Origin: Roseinatronobacter monicus
Lineage (GTDB): Bacteria > Pseudomonadota > Alphaproteobacteria > Rhodobacterales > Rhodobacteraceae
Assembly: GCF_006716865.1 (NCBI RefSeq)
Contig: NZ_VFPT01000002.1
Span: 1-64,000, forward strand
DNA length: 64,000 nt
Reading direction: 5' to 3'
Under the pieces are notes generated by a model. That model did not search any database, had not been told where the DNA came from, and worked only from the letters and a program-made list of their open reading frames with translations. The translations under genes were made by a program, and so were the position numbers. This document shows, in pieces, positions 43,632 to 51,600 of the stretch; position 1 is the stretch's first letter; every line of letters begins with the position of its first letter.

Positions 43632-45934
43632 ATGTCGACGACGGGATGGGCGAGGTTGTGCCAGCCCGAAATCGCCGCGCGCACGGCCCTTGGAGCGACC
43701 TCGCGCTGCATACGATTGGTTGGCGGGCATTCCAAGATCTCTGCTCGCAAGTCTGCGAGGTGGTGCTCAGTCGTCCGGTCGAGATTTTCCGGGAAGCTCA
43801 GGATGGCGGCCAGGACGCGGTATTTCTGATACCGTCGGGATCGGATGCGCCCGCCATTGGCACAATTCAGTGCAAGCACACCTCAGAGGCGGGCAAGGCG
43901 CTGAAGGCGGGCGAACTATCGGGCGAGATCGAAAACGTCAAGGAACTGGTCAAGGCTGGTCTGGCTGACACTTACGTCTTCATGACTAATATGAGCATCG
44001 ATGCGCCTGTAGCCGTCAAGATGCGCGCACGCTTGCGCGAGCTCGGGGTGCGTAAGCCGCATATCCTAGGCAGCCAGTATATCGTCAGGGTCATTAGGAG
44101 CAGCGCTCGTCTGCGCGCGCTGGTGCCACAGGTCTACGGTCTTGGCGATTTGACTTCGATCGTAGACGAGCGGCTCAGTGAACAAAGTCGGGCGCTCCTC
44201 GATAGTTGGATCCCGAAGCTGCGGACTTATGTACCCACCAAGGCCCATCGCGACGCCGTGAACGCCATTTCGGATCATGGAGTTGTGCTCCTGCTCGGCA
44301 ATCCATCGAGCGGGAAATCGGCGATCGGCGCGATCATTTCCACAATAGCATCCGAGAATCCGGACAGCACCGTTCTCGCTCTCACAAGTCCGCGGGATTT
44401 CGAAGCGGGCTGGAATCCAAACGATCCCGGCCGATTTTTCTGGATCGACGACGCATTCGGTTCGAATGTGCTTCGCGACGATTATGTCCAAGACTGGGCC
44501 TCAGCGTTTACGAAATTGCGTGCGGCGATCAGGCACGGCAATCGCTTTTTGCTGACATCGCGCAAGCACATCTATGAGGGTGCGCGGCGGCAACTTGGCC
44601 AGCGCAATCTCACGCAATTCACAGACGGAAGCTCCGTGGTGGACGTGGGCGATCTGACTTTTGATGAAAAAGCCCAGATCCTTTATAACCACATCAATTT
44701 CGGTGAACAGAGTCAGAGCTGGCGATCTATCGTAAAACCGCACCTTGCCGCCGTTGCCGCAGTCGAGAATTTTCTTCCCGGCATTGCTGAACGGCTTGGG
44801 GACCCGAACTTCACCAAAGGGCTCACGCCGCGCAAGCCATCGCTCGTCCGCTTCATGGAAGAGCCGACCGAGCACCTTATCGACACCGTCAACGCCTTGG
44901 ACGAGCAGCTGAAGGCGGCGCTTATTCTGGTTTATGTCCATCAGGCCGGTTTTGATCCTGGCAACCATGATCCGCTGGCTGCGAAGGCAGTCGCAGAACT
45001 TACCGGTTATTCGGTCACCAAGATTCAGGATTGCTTCATGGAGCTAGAGGGGTCGTTCCTTAAGCTCTCCGGACCCAGATGGACCTTCGCACACCCGACC
45101 ATATCGGACGCCCTGACTGAGGTCATGCGGCAGAAGCCGCACATGATGGCCGCGTTGATCCGCGGGGCGCCTATCGACACCATTCTCGGAAGCTTCACGT
45201 GCGAAGGATCTCCAATCATACGAGACGCGCTGGTCATACCATCTGCACTGGACGACGCTTTGGTCGCCCGCCTCGGTCGTACCCCAGACGAACGCCATCG
45301 AAATCGAATGTTGTTCCATTTTCTATACTATCGCGCGAGCGAGGTGGTTTTCTCCAAAGTTGTTCAGCAGTATCCGGACTTGTTGGAGCGATCGTCTTGG
45401 CGGAGCGATCCCGTTGTTGACGACCCGAAGCTTGTAACCTACGGTCGAGCAAATCGCCTGGGACTGTTGCCCGACTATCTGCGCGAGGAAGCAGCAGAAA
45501 GGCTTGTGTCGGCGGCGCAAGATGAGCTTGATGCTTCTTTCTTCGACGAAGAGGACATGTTGGGCCTATTGTCGCCGTTACGTTTGGTCAGCATGGGTAT
45601 GGGCTTGCGGACCACGGTCTTACCATCCCTAGAAAATCGGATAGACGAGATTGTGGAAAATGCCGATCTCGACGATGAACCCGATAGCCATTTCGTCAAA
45701 TTGCTCGACCTTCTGGATCGTGTGGAGGCGATTGGCGTAGATGCCGACGCCGCCGCTTTAATCGAAGAAGTACGTGATCAGGTCGGACGCTCGGTTGAGG
45801 AGATCGAAGAGCGCAAGCGCGATGAGGAGGACGAAAACAATACCGACTGGACCCATATCGTGACGCAAAAAAAGGAAGAAGCACCCGTGCCGCCTGCGGC
45901 GATGCGATCGACATTCGACGACATCGACACATAG
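43628..45934 (+). CDS. Mrr-like nuclease fused to STAND-type NTPase
   Basis: A 768-residue protein. Residues 1-130 form a restriction-endonuclease-like domain: GWRAFQDLCSQVCEVVLSRP, then GGQDAVF with Asp63 and IQCKH with Gln81-x-Lys83, the PD-(D/E)xK pattern of Mrr-like enzymes. From about 190, a P-loop NTPase of the nSTAND3 kind has Walker A GNPSSGKS (224-231) and RFFWIDDAFG (Walker B with the DD-x-x-G motif). The long C-terminal helical part (about 450-768) has no recognised repeats and could sense a phage product. It is translationally coupled to the OLD nuclease. Confidence 0.82.
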   Translation: MNVDDGMGEVVPARNRRAHGPWSDLALHTIGWRAFQDLCSQVCEVVLSRPVEIFREAQDGGQDAVFLIPSGSDAPAIGTIQCKHTSEAGKALKAGELSGEIENVKELVKAGLADTYVFMTNMSIDAPVAVKMRARLRELGVRKPHILGSQYIVRVIRSSARLRALVPQVYGLGDLTSIVDERLSEQSRALLDSWIPKLRTYVPTKAHRDAVNAISDHGVVLLLGNPSSGKSAIGAIISTIASENPDSTVLALTSPRDFEAGWNPNDPGRFFWIDDAFGSNVLRDDYVQDWASAFTKLRAAIRHGNRFLLTSRKHIYEGARRQLGQRNLTQFTDGSSVVDVGDLTFDEKAQILYNHINFGEQSQSWRSIVKPHLAAVAAVENFLPGIAERLGDPNFTKGLTPRKPSLVRFMEEPTEHLIDTVNALDEQLKAALILVYVHQAGFDPGNHDPLAAKAVAELTGYSVTKIQDCFMELEGSFLKLSGPRWTFAHPTISDALTEVMRQKPHMMAALIRGAPIDTILGSFTCEGSPIIRDALVIPSALDDALVARLGRTPDERHRNRMLFHFLYYRASEVVFSKVVQQYPDLLERSSWRSDPVVDDPKLVTYGRANRLGLLPDYLREEAAERLVSAAQDELDASFFDEEDMLGLLSPLRLVSMGMGLRTTVLPSLENRIDEIVENADLDDEPDSHFVKLLDLLDRVEAIGVDADAAALIEEVRDQVGRSVEEIEERKRDEEDENNTDWTHIVTQKKEEAPVPPAAMRSTFDDIDT

Positions 45935-46506
45935 AAACGATCGGACTTAAGTGTGGGGCGAGCCAATGCTATCTGCGTGACTAGCCGCAGGCTTCTTCCG
46001 GAGATATGAACCTGCTAAAGCACAATCCAATCGGGCAGACCAAGTCAGCTGGGTTTCTTTTCGGCATCGACCAAGTTGCAGTGCGCCACCGCAAGTGCGG
46101 CTCGTGTGCGATACAGCGACCAATCACACCTAGCTCTTCGAATCGACTCATGGTCGAATGCCGCGCCGCACACCAACAGCTCGTGAAGCTGCACTGCAGC
46201 GCTCGACTATGAAGCCAATGGCAGGTTTGGGCAGGGTGCGCCAAGTTAGGGTGGCTCTGGGCCGACAGGAGGAGGCGGGCGATGCCTCCATTACTGGCCT
46301 GATCTGCGATCGTTGTTCAGGGATCTACGAGTGCCTTGACTCAACGCCACCTCAACCCGCGTACGCGGTTTTGGCGCGATTTGTTCAGACGAACACCGCT
46401 GAAATCCGCCCTTGGCCACCGAACGACAGCAATCAAGTTTCGTGATTTCAAAGGCTTGAAATTTAAGCTACTGAATTGATTCAATTAGTGAAAATCTGGC
46501 TGGGAA
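45935..46506. other. Gene-free stretch beside the tRNA fragment
   Basis: No coding frame with recognisable content is seen in these 572 bases; several short frames are low-complexity shadows. It is probably the distal edge of the integrated island, running up to the initiator-tRNA fragment. Confidence 0.4.
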
Positions 46507-46553
46507 GGCTCATAACCTGAAGGTCACAGGTTCAAATCCTGTCCCCGCAACCA
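46507..46553 (+). repeat. 3' part of an initiator tRNA(fMet) gene, probable attachment-site relic
   Basis: These 47 bases carry the anticodon arm GGCTCATAACCTGAAGG (anticodon CAT), the TPsiC arm ACAGGTTCAAATCCTGT and the acceptor strand CCCCGCAACCA. The A before ACCA gives the C1-A72 mismatch expected in initiator tRNA. No 5' half lies upstream, so it is not a working gene. Such a fragment is what an island that integrates at a tRNA 3' end leaves as attL or attR. The P4-type integrase at 39900-41156 is the natural candidate. Confidence 0.82.
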
Positions 46554-46802
46554 GATTATCTCGATATTACAAATGCTTAGCCTGATGTATATTTATACCA
46601 CAGGCCATTTCGCGTTTTACATCAACGCCACATCAACACCATAACAGAAAAACCGCAGTCGCGTGCATTCGCCCGCACTGGCGTGCACGCGGCGGCATTA
46701 ACGCGTAATCGAACCCAATAAAATGTCCGTTGACGCCTCCTTTGCGATTTACCTTATTCGATAAGGGCGGGCCGCGATGCTGCCCTGTAAAGTCGAAATT
46801 AC

Positions 46803-46854
46803 CGGTAAAGATAAATTTCCTTGAGCGCAGCCCAGTTCGCCGCTATCTTTACCG
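46803..46854. promoter_or_regulatory. Paired inverted repeats upstream of hipB
   Basis: CGGTAAAGATA (46803-46813) and its exact complement TATCTTTACCG (46844-46854) lie just upstream of hipB, as expected for the operator bound by HipB dimers. They end 20 bp before the chosen hipB start, which supports ATG 46875 over the longer frame at 46821. Confidence 0.55.
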
Positions 46855-46874
46855 AAAAGGGTAAGGTTGCGAAG

Positions 46875-47165
46875 ATGGTCGATAATGCCGAGAAGAAGCT
46901 GCTGGCGGATGCCGGCCATCGGATCCGCGAGACCCGGGTCGCGCAGGGTTTGAGCCTGGAACAGCTGGCCCGGCTGACTGGAATCAGCGCGCCTGCCTTG
47001 TCCGTGATAGAAAACGGAAAACGCGATCCGCGGCTGACGACGCTCAACCGGATCGCTGATGCGCTACGTGTGCCCCTCGCGGCTTTGATCGCGGACAGCT
47101 CTTGCGCCGTCGAGCGCAGTGCTCCGTCGCCATCAGAGGGCTATGATCTTGGAGACTACCAGTGA
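46875..47165 (+). CDS. hipB: HipB-type XRE antitoxin
   Basis: A 96-residue DNA-binding antitoxin. The XRE domain is GHRIRETRVAQGLSLEQLAR, then LTGISAPALSVIENGKRDPR and LNRIADALRVPLAAL. It would sequester HipA and repress the pair through the inverted repeats at 46803-46854. It overlaps hipA by 4 bp. Confidence 0.86.
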   Translation: MVDNAEKKLLADAGHRIRETRVAQGLSLEQLARLTGISAPALSVIENGKRDPRLTTLNRIADALRVPLAALIADSSCAVERSAPSPSEGYDLGDYQ

Positions 47166-48469
47166 CGGTGTCCGTGCCCATCTGGTTTGATGGCCTCGCG
47201 GTGGGGCAGGTCGACGTTGCTGCCGATGGGTCTCTCTCTTTGCGGTATGAAGAGCTGTGGCTGCAGACGGCCGGGGCGTTCCCCCTGTCTGTCACCATGC
47301 CGCTGCGCGCCGATCCCTATCCCTCCGATGTCATCTCTCCCTGGCTCGCGAACCTCTTGCCAGAGGAAGAGCAACTTCAGGTTCTGACCCGGTCACTCGG
47401 CCTCGACCAGGCGGACGTTCTGGCTGTGCTCGCAGAGATCGGGGGTGACACCGCCGGCGCTCTGTCCTTCGGCGCGGCTGCGGATCGTGCGCATTGGGCC
47501 TATGCGCCACTCACGACCTTCTATGACACGGCCGATCCGCATCAGGCGCTCGAGCGGCACTTTGAGGATCTTGGTCGCAGGCCGTTTCTGGTTGGCGAGG
47601 AGGGCGTGCGCCAGTCGCTCGCGGGTGGCCAGATGAAGACGGCGCTGGCCGTGCTGGGCCCGGACGGAGCGCCTGTTCTTCGTCTGCCACAAGATGACGA
47701 CGTTCTTGCCATCCCTCTCAATGGCGCCCCCTCCACCTTGATCGTGAAGCCCGACAATTCCAACCTTCCCGGCATCACCGAAAACGAGGTCTGGTGTCTG
47801 CGTATGGCGCAGGCGATCGGTATGGATGCTGCACAAGTGACGATCCTCCAGTCGTCAAAACGGACAGCGATCGGTGTGCTGCGCTATGATCGCAGGATCG
47901 GGCGCAGCGGCCAGCTTTTGCGTCTGCACCAGGAAGACTTCGCGCAGGCCAATGGCCTGCCTCCGGGGCGGAAGTATGAGCGCGGCACGCTGCGGGGGCT
48001 CGACCTCAAAACCCTGCTGGAAACCGGTCGCCATGTCAGCGCAACCGATGCACTTGCGCTGCTCGATCAGGTCATCTTCAACATCCTCGTCGCCAACACC
48101 GACGCGCATGCGAAGAACTATTCCCTGATCCTGCCGGTGGGCGGTGGCCCGCGTCTCGCGCCGCTTTATGATGTCTCGACGGTGCTGTCCTGGCCCCATG
48201 TCGTAAAGACCTACGCTCAATCCATCGACGGCAAGAAGCGACGCCCGGATACGATTTCTGGGCGGCACTGGGAAGCCCTCGCGCGGGAGGTTGGATATCG
48301 TCCAACCGATGTGAAGCACCGTGTCCAGCAGATCGTCGATGCACTGGTGGCGAACAGGGCGAAGATCACAAACGAGGTGGCAGCCCTGCCCGGCGCGAGT
48401 GAAGGCTATGTCGTGCAGACCGCGGAAGCTGTCGAGGGGAATGCCCTGCGCATGGCGGGGAGGCTTTGA
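47162..48469 (+). CDS. hipA: HipA-type kinase toxin
   Basis: A 435-residue Ser/Thr kinase toxin with GTG start. An N-terminal HipA domain (WFDGLAVGQV, GEL-type GDTAGALSF) precedes the kinase core: STLIVKPDNSNLPGITENE with the ATP-binding Lys, HQEDFAQANG, NILVANTDAHAKNYSLI (catalytic Asp, about residue 308) and PLYDVSTVL. HipA phosphorylates glutamyl-tRNA synthetase in E. coli and slows translation; the target here is unknown. All catalytic blocks are present, so it is likely active. Confidence 0.9.
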   Translation: MTVSVPIWFDGLAVGQVDVAADGSLSLRYEELWLQTAGAFPLSVTMPLRADPYPSDVISPWLANLLPEEEQLQVLTRSLGLDQADVLAVLAEIGGDTAGALSFGAAADRAHWAYAPLTTFYDTADPHQALERHFEDLGRRPFLVGEEGVRQSLAGGQMKTALAVLGPDGAPVLRLPQDDDVLAIPLNGAPSTLIVKPDNSNLPGITENEVWCLRMAQAIGMDAAQVTILQSSKRTAIGVLRYDRRIGRSGQLLRLHQEDFAQANGLPPGRKYERGTLRGLDLKTLLETGRHVSATDALALLDQVIFNILVANTDAHAKNYSLILPVGGGPRLAPLYDVSTVLSWPHVVKTYAQSIDGKKRRPDTISGRHWEALAREVGYRPTDVKHRVQQIVDALVANRAKITNEVAALPGASEGYVVQTAEAVEGNALRMAGRL

Positions 48470-48609
48470 TGCGTACGCCGCGCGCCTCACGAGGCCCCCC
48501 CACCGGTGCTCGCGCGATCGGTGGAGCGCGGCCTTGAGGGTGCGCGATCCCTGATCGGATCAGCCACGCTTGACCCAATGCGCTGCGACGGATCAAATGG
48601 ACTTATAAT

Positions 48610-51600
48610 TTGAATAACATCACCGGTAGCACCCTGTCAGAGATCGTCCAACAGCCCGACCCGTTCTTGAAGACCTGTGTGTCTGTTGACATCGAGGTCG
48701 ATCCCAAGACAGCGCGTGTGTTCGACCTGGCCGCTGTCCACTTCTTGAAGGCTGAGCCAATTCGCGGCCAGAAGGGCGGCGTGGAATCCGCGCTGGATAG
48801 GCTGGAGGCCGCTCTGGGAGATGCACGGCATCTGATCGGCCACAACATTCTGCGCCATGACCTGCCGCATCTGGCCTCTCTGCGTCCGCGGCTGGCGAAG
48901 CTGGCGAAGGCGCCCATTGACACGCTCTGGCTCAATCCGCTCGCTTTTCCGCGCAACCCTTACCACCATCTGGTCAAGCACTACCACGACGGGCGGTTGC
49001 TGTCGGGCCATGTCAACGACCCCGAAGCGGATGCGCGTCTTGTCTTTGATGTGCTGAGCAACCAGCTGGGCGCCTTTCGTGCCCTGAATGCGCAGTCACC
49101 CGATGCCGTTGCCGCCTATCACTTCCTCACATCGCGTGGGGAAAATGACACCGGCTTCGGCGCGCTGTTTCGGTATGTGCGCGGGGCTGATGTGCCATCC
49201 TCCGAGCAGGCGCGGCAAGCGATCAGGCGGCTGCTTGACGGGCAGACCTGTGCCCCGGCGCTCGAAGCAGTTCTGGATGAAATAGCGTCCACCACCATGG
49301 GTTGGCCACTCGCCTTTGCGCTGTCATGGATATCTGTTGCAGGCGGCGATTCTGTCATGCCGCCCTGGGTGCGGATGCAGTTTCCGGGTGCCGCGCGCAT
49401 GGTGAAGCGCCTGCGTGACACGGGCTGCGATGCGCCGGACTGCGCCTGGTGCCGCGAGAAGGGCGACCCGGTCAAAGCGTTGTCGCGGTGGTTCGGCTTT
49501 GACGCCTTTCGCCCTGTGCCGGTGGATGCTGACGGGCGCCCCTTGCAGGAACGCATCGTCGACGAGGGGATGCGCGGCAAGAGTATACTTGGCATCCTGC
49601 CCACCGGGACGGGGAAATCCGTCTGCTACCAGATCCCGGCGCTGGCCAAGTTTGATCGGACCGGTGCGCTGAGCGTCGTCATCTCGCCGCTTGTCGCCCT
49701 GATGGCCGACCAGGTGGCGGGCATGGAGCGCTCGGGTATTTCATCTGCCGTCACGGTGAACGGGATGCTCTCATTGCCCGAGAGGCAGGACGCACTGGAA
49801 AAGGTGCGCATGGGCGAGGCGGCGATGCTGCTGATCTCACCCGAGCAGTTGCGCAGCGTCGGTGTGCGATCCGTGCTCTCGCAGCGCGAGATCGGCCTCT
49901 GGGTGCTGGACGAGGCGCATTGCGTCTCGAAATGGGGGCATGATTTCAGGCCCGACTATCGCTACATCGCGCGGTTCATCAAGGAAACCGCAGGCGATGC
50001 GGCCCCCGCCCCCGTGATCTGTCTGACCGCGACTGCGAAGCCCGAGGTCGTGCGCGATATCCGTGACCATTTCCAGCAGCGGCTCGGGATGGAGCTGTTG
50101 TTGCTAGACGGGGGTGCATCTCGGACAAATCTGAGATTCGAGGTGCGTGAAACGGGGAAGCGCACCAAGCTGGCTGACATTCTTGAGGTCATCGAACAGC
50201 GCTTGCCGCCAGAGGGCGTCTCTGGCGCCGTGGTCTATTGCGCGACACGCAAGGCGACCGAGGATGTGGCGCAGTTCCTGCAAGGGCAGGGCCTTTCGGC
50301 GGAACGCTACCATGCCGGGCTGACGCCCGACGAGAAGAAGACCATTCAGGAAAGGTTCCGGATCGGTGAGTTACGGGTGATCGCGGCGACCAATGCGTTC
50401 GGGATGGGGATCGACAAGCCGGATATCCGGCTGGTCGTGCATGGCGACATTCCCGGCTCGCTCGAGAACTACCTGCAGGAGGCAGGCCGCGCCGGTCGCG
50501 ACCGGGACCATGCAAATTGCGTTCTTCTGTTTGCGGCCGATGATGTTGAACGACAGTTCCAGCTTTCTGCGCGCTCGCGCCTCGCCCGGCACGAGATCGG
50601 TGCCATCCTGAAGGCTGTGCGGCGCATGGATGCGAGGTCGCGCAGCACAGGCACTGTGGTTGCGACCGCAGGTGAAATCGTGCGCAACGAGCAGGATCGC
50701 GAGTTTCAGCGTGAAAGCGCCACGGATGATACGCGGGTCAAGACAGCGCTGTCCTGGCTGGAAGAAGCGAAACTGCTGACCCGAGAGGAAAACCGCGTGC
50801 AGGTTTTCCCGTCCTCACTGCGGGTGCGCAGCATCGATGAGGCCAAGGTTCTGCTGGACAAGGCGCAGATCACGGGCATGCGGCGCACACAGTTGATGGA
50901 CATAGTCCGCCACTTGATCAACGCGCCGCCCGATGAGGGTATCTCCACGGACGAGTTGACCGGGATCAGCGGGCTGACCGGTGGACAGCTGACCAAGGCG
51001 CTGGCCGATCTTGAATCGCTGGGGATTGCGCGCAACGACACTGCTGTGACTGTGTTTGTGCATAATTCCGTGCAGGACAGTTCGGTCAATCGGTTAGGGG
51101 TGGCCACACGGCTTGAAAGTGACCTGATCGCGCTCATGCGGGAGGAGGCACCTGACGCCGACGATCACGCGACCACACCGTTGAACTTACAACTGGCCAG
51201 CCAGAAACTGCGCGACGGCGGGCATAGCCATGTACGCCCCGATATCGTTGAGAAGCTTTTGCGCGGCATGGCACGCGATGGCCGGGATCTTGATGGTGGA
51301 AAGGGCAATCTGCGCCTGCGCAAACCGTCGCGGCATACGCTCTCGGTGGCGTTGCAACGGTCATGGCGGGTGATCGAACAGTCAGCTGCCCTGCGCCAGC
51401 AAGCAGGGGAAGCGTTGGTCGGGCATCTTCTGGGGCGTTTGGAGAAAGGTCAGCGCGGCAAGGATTTGCAGGTCGAAACCACGCTGGGCGACCTGCTCGC
51501 AAGCCTGTCCGGCGATGCGTTTCTGCGCGGACAGGTCAAGGAAATGACGCGGCTGATGGATCGCGCGCTCATGTGGCTCCACGAACAAGATGTCGTAACG

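Noticed and set aside
45981-46445. Short frames near the tRNA fragment
   Set aside because: They overlap each other on both strands and show no recognisable motif.
46507-46553. Functional tRNA(fMet) gene
   Set aside because: The acceptor 5' strand and D arm are absent upstream.
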